DNA from: Ancylobacter dichloromethanicus
GTDB taxonomy: Bacteria; Pseudomonadota; Alphaproteobacteria; Rhizobiales; Xanthobacteraceae
Assembly: GCF_018390645.1 (NCBI RefSeq)
Contig: NZ_JAHBGC010000011.1
Location: forward strand, 62,001 to 126,000
DNA: 64,000 nucleotides
Direction of reading: 5' to 3'
The notes beneath the pieces were generated by a model. It was not told where the DNA came from. It saw only the letters and a list, made by a program, of their open reading frames with translations, and searched no databases. This document shows, piece after piece, positions 8,943 through 17,742 of the stretch; the first letter of the stretch is position 1, and every line of letters starts with the position of its first letter. A program made the position numbers and the translations under genes.

Positions 8943-9779
8943 TCAGCCCTTGATGAAGGCGAGAATGTCCGGGTTGACGACGTCGGCATGGGTGGTGAGC
9001 ATGCCGTGCGGGAAGCCGGGATAGACCTTCAGCGTGGCATCCGGCAGCAGCTTCGCCTGCAGCGCGCTGGCGTTTTCGTGCGGCACGATCTGGTCGTCAT
9101 CGCCCTGCAGCACCAGGGTCGGGACCGTCATCGCCTTCAGATCCTCGGTCTGGTCGGTTTCGGAGAAGGCCTTGATGCCCTCGTAATGCGCCTTGGCGCT
9201 GCCGACCATGCCCTGGCGCCACCAATTGTCGATCACGCCCTGCGAGACCTTGGCGCCCTCGCGGTTGAAGCCGTAGAACGGGCCCGAGGCGAGATCGATG
9301 TAGAACTGGGCGCGGTTGGCGGCGAGTGCGGCGCGCAGCCCGTCGAACACCTCGACCGGCAGGCCGCCGGGATAGGCTTCGGTCTTCAGCATGATCGGCG
9401 GAACCGAGGCGACCAGCACCGCCTTGGCGACGCGGCCCTGCGGCACGCCGAACCGGGCGACATAGCGCGCGACCTGGCCGCCACCGGTGGAGTGGCCGAT
9501 ATGCACGGCGTTGGTGAGGTCGAGATGCTCGACCACGGCGGAGACATCGGCGGCGTAATGGTCCATGTCATGACCCTCGCTCACCTGCGCCGAGCGGCCA
9601 TGGCCGCGGCGGTCGCTGGCGACGACGCGGTAGCCCTCGGCGAGGAAGTACAGCATCTGCGTGTCCCAGTCGTCGGAGGACAGCGGCCAGCCATGATGGA
9701 AGACGATGGGCTGGGCGTCCTTCGGGCCCCAGTCCTTGAAGAAGATCTCGACGCCGTCCTTGGTGGTCACGTAACCCAT
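8943..9779 (-). CDS. Alpha/beta hydrolase, cofactor-free haloperoxidase/arylesterase family
   Basis: Encodes 278 aa with a complete catalytic triad: Ser97 in GHSTGG, an acid in GDDDQIV (227-229) and His258 in GFPHGM. The oxyanion-hole segment HHGWPLSSDDW and the SDRRGHGRS loop are those of non-heme chloroperoxidases, which are esterases that also perhydrolyse acids. There is no signal peptide, so it is cytoplasmic. It reads towards the transporter operon (convergent) and has its own 5' region of 166 bases before the bicupin gene. The physiological substrate is unknown. Confidence 0.85.
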   Translation of the reverse strand: MGYVTTKDGVEIFFKDWGPKDAQPIVFHHGWPLSSDDWDTQMLYFLAEGYRVVASDRRGHGRSAQVSEGHDMDHYAADVSAVVEHLDLTNAVHIGHSTGGGQVARYVARFGVPQGRVAKAVLVASVPPIMLKTEAYPGGLPVEVFDGLRAALAANRAQFYIDLASGPFYGFNREGAKVSQGVIDNWWRQGMVGSAKAHYEGIKAFSETDQTEDLKAMTVPTLVLQGDDDQIVPHENASALQAKLLPDATLKVYPGFPHGMLTTHADVVNPDILAFIKG

Positions 9780-9945
9780 GGTTCCGATCCTTTTGCTGAA
9801 GCAGGCGGGTGGGGAGAGAGAGGGTGAAGTTCGTCGTCGGCTCGAAGGCGCGGGGTCGCGCTTCCAAGATAGGGCAGGTGTGCGTCGGCAGCGAGACGGC
9901 GCGCGCGGCGGCGTCGTCCCGCTCCGGAGACCGGTCGGGAACGGC

Positions 9946-11193
9946 TCAGCCCGGCTGGATGCCGACCCGGCCGCGCGGGAAGCGCGCGAGGACGGCGGGG
10001 TCGATGTTGAGGTGCTGGGCGACGAGTTCCGGCGGCGCGTGGGTGAGCCAGTCGGACAGGTCGACCTCCTGATATTCGGGGGCGCGGAACACGGCCAGCA
10101 CCTGCACGTCCTCGTCGCCGGTGTTCTCGATATAGTGGCCCTGGCTCTTGGGCACGACGCCGAGGTCGCCGGCCTGGAAGTCGATGGTCTGGGCGCGCGG
10201 GCCGGTGTTGAACACCGTCATGCGGCCGCGGCCCTTGATCCAGTACTGCCATTCATCGGCATTGGGGTGCCAGTGCATGCGGCGCAGGGCGCCGGGCCGG
10301 ATGGTCTCGATGGCGGCGGCGATGGTGGTGGAGGCCTTGAAGGTCCGGCTGTCGGCGAGGTGCACTTCGCCGGCTTCGTTCTGCTTCACCGGGGTGGTGG
10401 CGGTGAGCGAGAAGGTGAACGGCTCGGCCGGGGTGCCGCCGGAGGCGACGGCGGCCTGGTCGACGGCGAGCGGCGGCGGTTCCTTGCCCTGGAAGATCCA
10501 CAGATCCTGCAGCGGGATGTTCTTGAAGGTGTCGGCCGGCACGCCGAAATTCTGCGCCAGGATCGCCGGCGGGGTGTGGGCGAGCCAGTCGGTCAGCAGC
10601 AGCGTGTTGTATTCCGACTGGAAGGCGTCGTCGAAGACGAGGACGAACTCGGCGCCGTCCGGGCCGAGGCCCTGCAGCGAATGCGGGTAGCCGGCGGGGA
10701 AGAACCACAGGTCGCCGGCCCCGACATCGCGCACATAGGGGTGGCCGTCCTTGTCGAGCACGGTGATACGGCAGCGGCCATTGGTCATCAGCGCCCATTC
10801 GCCGGCGAGGTGCCAGTGCATCTCGCGGATGCCGCCGGGGCCGAGGCGCATGTTCACGCCGGAGACTTCCTTGGCGGCGGGGAACTCGGTGGCGGTGATC
10901 TGCCGCGCCCAGCCGCCGGCCTGAACGCGCTTGGGCATGATGTTGAACGACGACCACAGCATCGGCATGTTGCCGACATCGGTGGCGGGAGGGTTCTGGA
11001 AGGCCGGGATCTGCGCTTCCAGCGCCGGGCTCTGCGGGCCGGGGCTGGACAAGGCGCCGGGGGTGGAATTGACCGCGCCTTCCGGCGGCTGGTCCGGATT
11101 GCCGAAGGTCGCGGCCTGCGCCGCGCCGCTGGCGACGGCGGCGCCGCCGACGGCACTGAGCGCGAGCAGGGTACGCCGGGAAAGCTCTTCCAT
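9946..11193 (-). CDS. Tat-exported bicupin, oxalate decarboxylase family
   Basis: A 415-aa protein with two cupin domains. Each has a manganese-type motif: MHWHLAGEWA in the first and MHWHPNADEWQYW in the second, with the downstream histidines in GYPHSL and KSQGHYIENTGDED. Oxalate decarboxylases split oxalate to CO2 and formate. The leader MEELSRRTLLALSAVGG is a Tat signal, so the enzyme is exported. ATG 11193 begins this leader; the longer frame upstream has no domain. Formate made outside could feed the periplasmic formate dehydrogenase encoded just upstream on the same strand (inference). Confidence 0.85.
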   Translation of the reverse strand: MEELSRRTLLALSAVGGAAVASGAAQAATFGNPDQPPEGAVNSTPGALSSPGPQSPALEAQIPAFQNPPATDVGNMPMLWSSFNIMPKRVQAGGWARQITATEFPAAKEVSGVNMRLGPGGIREMHWHLAGEWALMTNGRCRITVLDKDGHPYVRDVGAGDLWFFPAGYPHSLQGLGPDGAEFVLVFDDAFQSEYNTLLLTDWLAHTPPAILAQNFGVPADTFKNIPLQDLWIFQGKEPPPLAVDQAAVASGGTPAEPFTFSLTATTPVKQNEAGEVHLADSRTFKASTTIAAAIETIRPGALRRMHWHPNADEWQYWIKGRGRMTVFNTGPRAQTIDFQAGDLGVVPKSQGHYIENTGDEDVQVLAVFRAPEYQEVDLSDWLTHAPPELVAQHLNIDPAVLARFPRGRVGIQPG

Positions 11194-11392
11194 GTCCGTT
11201 CTCCTCACAGGCTTGGCAAGTCGGGCGCGCGCTTTGATGCGGGGCGCCCTGCCTCGCCGGGGAATGTGAGGCGGCGGGGTCGCGAAGTCTTGCGCGCCCG
11301 CATGGCGTGGCCGGGAAGACGGGCGGTTGCGCAAATTCACGCCGGTGGGAGCGAGCGGGTGCCCTGCCATGCGGCGGCGTGCGCCCAAAACC

Positions 11393-13525
11393 CTAGCGCG
11401 GCGGATTCGGGCGCTGCGGGGCGGGGGATGGCGGAAGAGAGTGGGAGTCGAACCCACCAGAGACCGGCTCGCGGCCCCTTCCGGATTTGAAGTCCGGATA
11501 CCTCACCGGAGGTAACGCTCTTCCAGAGGTCGTGTCCGCCCCCGGCGCCGGGCCGGCGGTGGAATCTCCCCCGGCGCCAGTGTCGTCCATCGCGCCGAAC
11601 AGGTCCAGCCGGTGGCGGTTGAGGCGGCGCAGGTCGCCGCGCCGCAGCGTCACGCCGTGGCGGTCGAGGAATTCGAGAATCTGGATCGCCACCTTGCGGC
11701 CGACCGCGTGGTCGCCCGCCTCGATGCGGTCGCGGAAGGCGCTGGCGGTGAATTCCCGCCCCGGCGCGGCCTCGGCAAGCGCCATCGCCATCGCCACCGT
11801 CTCGGCGAGGCTTGGGCGCAGGAAGAAATGGTCGTGCGCCACCTCGTCCACCTTGCCCATGCGGGCCAGCAGCTTCATCAGCCGGCGAACCTCGCCTTCC
11901 GCCTCGCCGGTCAGCGCCGCGAGGTCGCGCACGCGCGGGGGGCGGAAGCGGGCGGTGCGGCCGAGATGCGGCGCCACCAGCTCCCACAGAAGCTCGTCCT
12001 TGCGGGTGAGGCGCACCTCGTGGCCGGGAAGCCGCACCCAGGCGCCCTCCAGCACCAGCGACCCGGCCGCGCCGAGCCGGCGCAGCGCCTCGCCGAACAC
12101 CGGCCGGGCGAGGCGGGGCGCGAGCGCGAGGCGCAGCTTCTCGGCGCCCATGCCCGGCAGGTCCGGATTGGCCTCGTGGAAGCGCGCCAGCTCGGCCAGC
12201 GCCGTGTCGGCATAGAGCGCCCAGCGCTGCGGCGAGAGGGCGGTGAGCGTGCCGCCGGCGGCGAAGGCGACGAGCCCGCGCCGCGCCGCGATCTCCGCCG
12301 GGGCCTCGGCTCCCAGCGCGCGGTCGCGGGCGAAGGCGGTGAGGTCGAGATGCCAGGGCTCCACCGCCAGCAGCCCCGCCACCGCCGTGTCCGGATCGGT
12401 CTCGGCGAGCGCGTCGAGCTGGGCGAGGCGTTCGGGCGTGCGGCGCCGGCGGGCGGGCGCGCGCAGGTCGATCAGCCTTCCCCCGCCGATGCTGCGCTGG
12501 GCCGAGGTGTCGCGGATCACGTAGCGGTCGCCCACGGCAGCGGCGATCGGGCGCTCAAGCACGACCTGCACCAGCCCGGAGGTGCCGGGCGCGAGGCTGT
12601 CGGCCGAGAGCGGCACCAGCCGCGCGCCGACCTCGCTGGCGCCATGGTGGAAACGCACCGGGAACCACTGGCCGAGCGGCTTCGGCTCGCTCGCCAGCAC
12701 GGTGAGCGTGGCGTCGATGCGCTCGGTGGGGGCGTCGAGGGTGGGATCGAGCACCATGTCGCCGCGACGGATGGCGTCGGGCGAGATGGCCTCGCCGGCG
12801 AGATTGAGCGCGCAGCGGTCGCCGGCGCGGCCTTCCTCCGCCTTGTGGTTCTGGGCATGGATGGAGCGCAGGCGGGCGGGAAGGCCGGTGGGGCTGAGGA
12901 CGAGCGGATCGCCGACCCGCACCCGGCCGGACAGCACCGTGCCGGTGACCACCGTGCCGGCGCCGGAGAGCGAGAAGCTGCGGTCCACCGCGAGGCGGAA
13001 GCGGCCCTGCCCGGGGCGGGCGGCGAAGGCGCCGGCGGCCTCGACCAGGCGGGCGCGCAACGCGTCGACGCCCTCGCCGGTATGGGCGGAGACCGGCAGG
13101 ATGGGCGCGCCCCGCAGCGAGGTGCCCGCCAGCAGCGCGGCGATCTCGCTCGTCACCTCGGCGAGGCGGGCCTCGTCGGCAAGGTCTGCCTTGGTGAGGG
13201 CGACGAGGCCGCGCGAAACCCCAAGCAGATCGAGCAGAGCGAGATGCTCGCGGGTCTGCGGCATCACCCCGTCATCGGCGGCGACGATGAGCAGGGCGAA
13301 ATCGATGCCGCTGGCCCCGGCCAGCATGGTGTGGATGAACTTCTCGTGGCCCGGCACATCGATGAAGCCGAGCGTGCCGGCCGGCGTGGGCAGGTAGGCG
13401 AAGCCGAGATCGATGGAGATGCCGCGCGCCTTCTCCTCCTTCAGCCGGTCGGTGTCGACCCCGGTGAGGGCGCCGACCAGCGCGGTCTTGCCATGGTCGA
13501 TATGGCCGGCGGTGCCGATGATCAT
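11393..13525 (-). CDS. selB: Selenocysteine-specific elongation factor SelB
   Basis: SelB carries Sec-tRNA-Sec and GTP to the ribosome and binds the SECIS hairpin of the mRNA. The GTPase motifs are [14 protein letters not shown] at the N-terminus, DVPGHEKF and TKADLAD. Translation-factor beta-barrels follow, then winged-helix repeats at about 430-640. ATG 13525 overlaps the selA stop by ATGA. At 710 codons it is long for the family (about 610-650), because no stop occurs before or inside the tRNA-Sec gene: codons from about 668 to 699 are the tRNA itself and the frame closes with TAG at 11393-11395. The tail may be real or tolerated read-through. Confidence 0.93.
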   Translation of the reverse strand: MIIGTAGHIDHGKTALVGALTGVDTDRLKEEKARGISIDLGFAYLPTPAGTLGFIDVPGHEKFIHTMLAGASGIDFALLIVAADDGVMPQTREHLALLDLLGVSRGLVALTKADLADEARLAEVTSEIAALLAGTSLRGAPILPVSAHTGEGVDALRARLVEAAGAFAARPGQGRFRLAVDRSFSLSGAGTVVTGTVLSGRVRVGDPLVLSPTGLPARLRSIHAQNHKAEEGRAGDRCALNLAGEAISPDAIRRGDMVLDPTLDAPTERIDATLTVLASEPKPLGQWFPVRFHHGASEVGARLVPLSADSLAPGTSGLVQVVLERPIAAAVGDRYVIRDTSAQRSIGGGRLIDLRAPARRRRTPERLAQLDALAETDPDTAVAGLLAVEPWHLDLTAFARDRALGAEAPAEIAARRGLVAFAAGGTLTALSPQRWALYADTALAELARFHEANPDLPGMGAEKLRLALAPRLARPVFGEALRRLGAAGSLVLEGAWVRLPGHEVRLTRKDELLWELVAPHLGRTARFRPPRVRDLAALTGEAEGEVRRLMKLLARMGKVDEVAHDHFFLRPSLAETVAMAMALAEAAPGREFTASAFRDRIEAGDHAVGRKVAIQILEFLDRHGVTLRRGDLRRLNRHRLDLFGAMDDTGAGGDSTAGPAPGADTTSGRALPPVRYPDFKSGRGREPVSGGFDSHSLPPSPAPQRPNPPR
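11429..11524 (-). tRNA. selC: tRNA-Sec(UCA)
   Basis: Read on the minus strand from 11524, the gene begins GGAAGAGC and ends CTCTTCCG plus an encoded CCA (11429-11431). The anticodon arm is CCGGA-CTTCAAA-TCCGG with UCA at 11490-11488. The T arm is GTGGG-TTCGACT-CCCAC. The D stem and the variable arm are long, giving about 96 nt, the hallmark of tRNA-Sec. It is charged with Ser by SerRS and converted to Sec by SelA. It lies entirely within the selB reading frame on the same strand. Confidence 0.95.
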
Positions 13526-14943
13526 GCCGGCACCCTTATATGGGCGAGGCTGTCGAGGAAGCCGGCCTCGTCCTCCAGGCAGCGCAGATCGAGGATCAGC
13601 GCGCCCTCATTGATGCGGCCGACGATCGGGACGGGAAGCGCGCGCAGTGCGGCGGCGAGCGCGTTCAGCCGGCCGCCGGAGGCTTCCGCCGCCGGGCGGA
13701 TGGCGAAGGCGGCGCTGGGCAGCGTCTCCAGCGGCAGCGCGCCGGAGCCGATCTGGCTGGCGCAGTCGACGATCTCGATGTCGAAGGCTTCGCCCAGCGC
13801 GGCGGCGAGCGGTTCGACCAGCTCATGGGCGCGGGCGGCGATGTCCGCGCGCGTGCGCGCCAGCAGCCGCAGTGTCGGCAGCCGGGCGGCCAGCCGTTCC
13901 GGGTCGCGGTAGAGCCTGAGCGTCGCCTCCAGCGCGGCGAGGCGTATCTTGTCGACCCGCAGCGCCCGCTTCATCGGGTTGGCATTGATGGCGGCGATGA
14001 GGTCCTTGTTCCCGACGATGAAGCCGGTCTGCGGTCCGCCGAGCAGCTTGTCGCCGGAGAAGGTGACGATGTCCGCCCCTTCCGCCACCGCCTCGCGCAC
14101 CGTCGGCTCATGGGCGAGGCCGAGCCGGGCGAGGTCGACCAGCGTGCCCGAGCCGAGATCGTTGACGAGGGGAACGCCGCGCGCATGGGCGATGGCCGCC
14201 AGCTCGCGCGCCGGCACCTCGCTGGTGAAGCCCTCGATGCGGTAATTGGAGGTGTGGACCTTCAGCACCAGCCCGGTCGCCTCGGTGAGGGCGCCGGCAT
14301 AGTCCTTCGGGTGGGTGCGGTTGGTGGTGCCGACCTCGACCAGCTTCACCCCGGCGCGGGCCATGATGTCGGGCATGCGGAAGGCGCCACCGATCTCGAT
14401 CAATTCGCCGCGCGAGACCACGGCCTCGCGGTCGAGCCCGAGCGAATTCAGCACCAGCAGCACGGCGGCGGCGTTGTTGTTGACGATCGTGGCGTCTTCG
14501 GCGCCGGTCAGCTCGATCAGCAGGCCGCGCACATGGTCGTCGCGCTCGCCGCGCGTGCCGGTGGAGAGGTCGTATTCCAGCGCCACCGCCGCGCGCATGG
14601 CGGATGTCGCGGCGGCCACCGCCTCCTCCGCCAGCAGGGCGCGGCCGAGATTGGTGTGCAGCACGGTGCCGGTGAGGTTGAACACCGGGCGCAGGCGCGA
14701 ACGGGCGCCGTGCTCCAGCGCCTCGGTGGCGGCGAGCGCCACATGGTCGGGCGAGGGCAGGGCGGCGAGCCGGTGCGCCAGCAGGCGGGCCCGCACGCCG
14801 TCGAGCGCGGCGCGGATGGCGGCGGTGGCGGGGGCGCGGCCATGGTCCTCGATCGCCCGCTGGCCGGCCGGAGTCTTCAGCACCTGATCGACCGAGGGCA
14901 GGTCGCGCGGGGAGGGCGAGGCGGGGCGGGCGTCCGCGTCCAT
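13522..14943 (-). CDS. selA: L-seryl-tRNA(Sec) selenium transferase
   Basis: A PLP enzyme that converts seryl-tRNA-Sec to selenocysteyl-tRNA-Sec using selenophosphate. The 473-aa sequence contains the family core [15 protein letters not shown], then [12 protein letters not shown], and the PLP lysine Lys299 in [12 protein letters not shown]. Length matches E. coli SelA (463 aa). ATG 14943 is chosen because everything upstream in frame overlaps fdhE without SelA-like sequence. The stop overlaps the selB start by four bases, so translation is probably coupled. Confidence 0.95.
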   Translation of the reverse strand: MDADARPASPSPRDLPSVDQVLKTPAGQRAIEDHGRAPATAAIRAALDGVRARLLAHRLAALPSPDHVALAATEALEHGARSRLRPVFNLTGTVLHTNLGRALLAEEAVAAATSAMRAAVALEYDLSTGTRGERDDHVRGLLIELTGAEDATIVNNNAAAVLLVLNSLGLDREAVVSRGELIEIGGAFRMPDIMARAGVKLVEVGTTNRTHPKDYAGALTEATGLVLKVHTSNYRIEGFTSEVPARELAAIAHARGVPLVNDLGSGTLVDLARLGLAHEPTVREAVAEGADIVTFSGDKLLGGPQTGFIVGNKDLIAAINANPMKRALRVDKIRLAALEATLRLYRDPERLAARLPTLRLLARTRADIAARAHELVEPLAAALGEAFDIEIVDCASQIGSGALPLETLPSAAFAIRPAAEASGGRLNALAAALRALPVPIVGRINEGALILDLRCLEDEAGFLDSLAHIRVPA

Positions 14944-14954
14944 CGTCGCCCCCG

Positions 14955-15866
14955 TCAGTAGCCGAGCAGGAACGGGTTGAAGGCGGCGCGGCGGTAGGGG
15001 CCCTCGCGCATCATCAGGTCGAGGCCGAGCGTGCCGATGTCGTCGGCCACCGGCTCGATGGTGACGTCCCTGTTCTGGTACATCACCTTCACATAGGTGT
15101 GGCACTCGTCGCAGGTCTCGGCCTTCACCGTGCCGGGGCTGCCCTCGATCTCCTGATAGCCGATGCCCTTGGTGGTGCCGCAGGCGCAGCAGCGTATGCG
15201 GACATAGTTCCACAGCGTGGAGCACAGCGAGCAGGCGCAGAAGCGGTTGCCATGGGCGTTGGGCCATTCGACGATGAGCGAGGCGACCGGCGGGCCGCCG
15301 CAGGCCGGGCACACGCCGTCGCCCACCGGCACCAGCTTCTTCGCGTCGAGCGTCGCGGCGAGGCGGGCGAAATGCACCTGCAGCGCGGCCGCGACATAGA
15401 CATGCTCGGCCAGCCTTTCCACCGGCAGGTCATGGGCCAGCACGTCGCGCACCATCTGCGCCCGGAGCGCCCCGTCGGCGAGGCTGACGCGGGTGAGCGC
15501 GGCGCTGGCTTCCTCCGGCATCGGCACCCCGGCGGCGGCGTCGAAGAGCTGGTCGAGCGTCGCCTCCAGCGTGTCGTCGAGCGTGGTGCGGGCGCGGTCG
15601 AGGGGAGGCATCTGGAAGCCGGCGGCGCGCGCCAGCGCCTCCGTGTCGGGCGGCTCGACCGGCGGAAGGGCGGGCACGATGGCCTGCTGCGCCTCGATGA
15701 GCCCGGCGAGGAAGTCGAGATAGGGCTTGAGCGGGCTGACCGCCGCATAGGTGCGCAGCCGCGCCGCCCGCACCCCGAACAGGCGCGAGGGATCGGGCAG
15801 CACCGCGAAGGGCGGGGCGGAGACGGCGCCGATCGCGGTGGGATCGGGCTGAAGGTCTGCGGACAT
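14955..15866 (-). CDS. fdhE: Formate dehydrogenase accessory protein FdhE
   Basis: FdhE is a cytoplasmic iron-binding chaperone needed to assemble or activate Tat-exported formate dehydrogenases. The 303-aa protein has the expected set of CxxC motifs in its C-terminal half: CPACGG, CSLCS, CCACG and CDECH. I chose ATG 15866 because GAGGTGACT precedes it directly; a longer frame to 15950 lacks similarity. It sits between the structural genes and selA, 11 bases before selA. Confidence 0.93.
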   Translation of the reverse strand: MSADLQPDPTAIGAVSAPPFAVLPDPSRLFGVRAARLRTYAAVSPLKPYLDFLAGLIEAQQAIVPALPPVEPPDTEALARAAGFQMPPLDRARTTLDDTLEATLDQLFDAAAGVPMPEEASAALTRVSLADGALRAQMVRDVLAHDLPVERLAEHVYVAAALQVHFARLAATLDAKKLVPVGDGVCPACGGPPVASLIVEWPNAHGNRFCACSLCSTLWNYVRIRCCACGTTKGIGYQEIEGSPGTVKAETCDECHTYVKVMYQNRDVTIEPVADDIGTLGLDLMMREGPYRRAAFNPFLLGY

Positions 15867-16009
15867 AGTCACCTCACGAACCGCACGGGCCACGTGTTCC
15901 ATATGGGGCGCGGTCCCGGACACCGCGCGGCGGCGGGCCGGGACCGTCATTCACTTTTCGCCGACCGCAACCGGATCGACCCGCGGCGGACCGGGACGGC
16001 GGCGCGCCG

Positions 16010-16747
16010 CTACTCCGCCGGCGTGCCGGGCCGCGAGGCCGGGCGCTTGCGGGTGCCGACCAGCTCGCGCAGCCATTTGCGGTGATGCCGCCACGCCCAG
16101 CCGCCGGTCACCTTGCCCCGGGTCATGGCGCCGAAGGTGCCCTTGACCCAGATGGCGGCATAGACGTGGATGATCCACACGCAGATGATCACCACCGCCG
16201 TGATCGCATGGACGAGGATGGCGATGCGCTTCTGCTCGATGGTGGTGAAGGCATAGAAATACTGGTCCCACATCACGATGCCGCTGGCGATCAGCACGAT
16301 GATGAGGGCCGACATGCCCCAGAAGACGAATTTCTGGCCGGCATTGTACTTGCCGAGCTCCGGCAGCCTCTCCTCGCGGCCGCGCAGCACGTCGCTGATG
16401 CGGGCGAGCCAGGTGCCGTCCTCGCGGGCGGGCAGGTTGGCCTTCCAGAAGCGCAGGAACAGCCCGGCGAAGGAGAAGAACAGCACCACGCCGATCCACG
16501 GATGCAGCGCCCGCGTCCACTGCCCGCCGCCGAACAGGGCGGTGAGGAAGAACAGCTTCGGCGTGAACAGCGCCATGCCGGAAAGCGCCAGCAGCACGAG
16601 GCTGGTGGCGGTGATCCAGTGGTTGATGCGCGCGCCGACCGTGTAGCGCGATACCTGCACCGGGTGGCCCGGGCGAACGGCGTCGCCCGGTTCCACATCG
16701 TCGGGTACGTGGTTCCCGTCCGGGGTCTTGAGGTTGTCGGCCGTCAT
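16010..16747 (-). CDS. fdoI: Formate dehydrogenase cytochrome b556 (gamma) subunit
   Basis: Integral membrane subunit of 245 aa that passes electrons from the beta subunit through two b hemes to quinone. Four transmembrane helices are visible, starting at [18 protein letters not shown]. Candidate heme-ligand histidines are in [23 protein letters not shown] and [10 protein letters not shown]. The ATG overlaps the stop of the beta gene by four bases. A gap of 143 bases without a gene separates it from fdhE. The choice between fdoI and fdnI names is arbitrary here. Confidence 0.92.
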   Translation of the reverse strand: MTADNLKTPDGNHVPDDVEPGDAVRPGHPVQVSRYTVGARINHWITATSLVLLALSGMALFTPKLFFLTALFGGGQWTRALHPWIGVVLFFSFAGLFLRFWKANLPAREDGTWLARISDVLRGREERLPELGKYNAGQKFVFWGMSALIIVLIASGIVMWDQYFYAFTTIEQKRIAILVHAITAVVIICVWIIHVYAAIWVKGTFGAMTRGKVTGGWAWRHHRKWLRELVGTRKRPASRPGTPAE

Positions 16748-17730
16748 GGCGTCCTCCCCTCATGCTGGCCGGTGGGCGGCGGGGGCGGCGGCGTGCCGTC
16801 CGCGAGCCTCTCGGCGTTCTCCTCGTCCTCCTCCGAGACCCTGTTCGGGCCGGCGACGACATAGTGCAGCAGGCCGGCGGCGGCGGCGAAGCCCATCACC
16901 GCGAGCCCGACATACTTCGTCATGCCCTTCCAGGCGTCGACGATCGGCGAGATGCGCGGATTGTCCGGCAGGCCGGCATAGATGGACGGCGTGTCGGCGT
17001 GGTGCAGCACGTACATGACATGGGTGCCGCCAACGCCCGGCGGGTCGTAGAGGCCGGCCTTGTCGAAGCCGCGCGACTTCAGGTCCTTGATGCGGAAATC
17101 CGCCCAGCCCTTCATCTCCTCCTTGGTGCCGAAGACGATGGCCTGGGTCGGGCACGCCTTCTGGCAGGCCGGGCCCTGGCCGACCGCGACACGGTCGGAG
17201 CACAGCGTGCACTTGTAGGCAGTGTGGTCGACCTTGGAGATGCGCGGGATGTTGAACGGGCACCCCTTGATGCAGTAGCCGCAGCCGATGCAGTTGTCGT
17301 GCTGGAAGTCCACGATGCCGTTGGAATACTGCACGATGGCGCCGGGCGCCGGGCAGGCCTTGAGGCAGCCCGGATCCTCGCAATGCATGCAGCCATCCTT
17401 GCGGATGAGCCATTCGAGATTCTCGGTCTCGGGGTTCACCCACTCGGTGAAACGCATCAGCGTGAAGGTGTCCGGCGTCAGGTCCATCGGGTTCTCGTAG
17501 ACCCCGTGGTTGAAGCCGATCTCCTCGGTGAGGTTGTTCCATTCCAGGCACGCGGCCTGGCAGGCCTTGCAGCCGATGCACTTGGTGACGTCGATCAGCT
17601 TGGCGACCTCGGTCAGCCGCTGCGCGGGCGGCGTGACCTCGGAGGCGCTGCGGCGCATCACATCCTTCTCGCCGAAGCGCGGGGTTGCGGCGTCGGAGGC
17701 GACGGAGGGGTTGGGGATGGGTGGGAACAT
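16744..17730 (-). CDS. fdoH: Formate dehydrogenase iron-sulfur (beta) subunit
   Basis: A 328-aa electron-transfer subunit with four [4Fe-4S] cluster motifs: [11 protein letters not shown] (51-61), [26 protein letters not shown] and CTLCSDRV with CQKACP. A single C-terminal transmembrane helix ([20 protein letters not shown]) anchors it, as in E. coli FdnH. It is probably exported with the alpha subunit by the Tat signal of the latter. It starts 12 bases after the alpha gene. Confidence 0.94.
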   Translation of the reverse strand: MFPPIPNPSVASDAATPRFGEKDVMRRSASEVTPPAQRLTEVAKLIDVTKCIGCKACQAACLEWNNLTEEIGFNHGVYENPMDLTPDTFTLMRFTEWVNPETENLEWLIRKDGCMHCEDPGCLKACPAPGAIVQYSNGIVDFQHDNCIGCGYCIKGCPFNIPRISKVDHTAYKCTLCSDRVAVGQGPACQKACPTQAIVFGTKEEMKGWADFRIKDLKSRGFDKAGLYDPPGVGGTHVMYVLHHADTPSIYAGLPDNPRISPIVDAWKGMTKYVGLAVMGFAAAAGLLHYVVAGPNRVSEEDEENAERLADGTPPPPPPTGQHEGRTP

Positions 17731-17742
17731 GTTGCCGCCTCC

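Noticed and set aside
11429-11524. A prophage or island attachment site at the tRNA-Sec gene
   Set aside because: No integrase gene or repeated tRNA 3' end is visible in the neighbourhood; selB and the cupin gene flank it directly.
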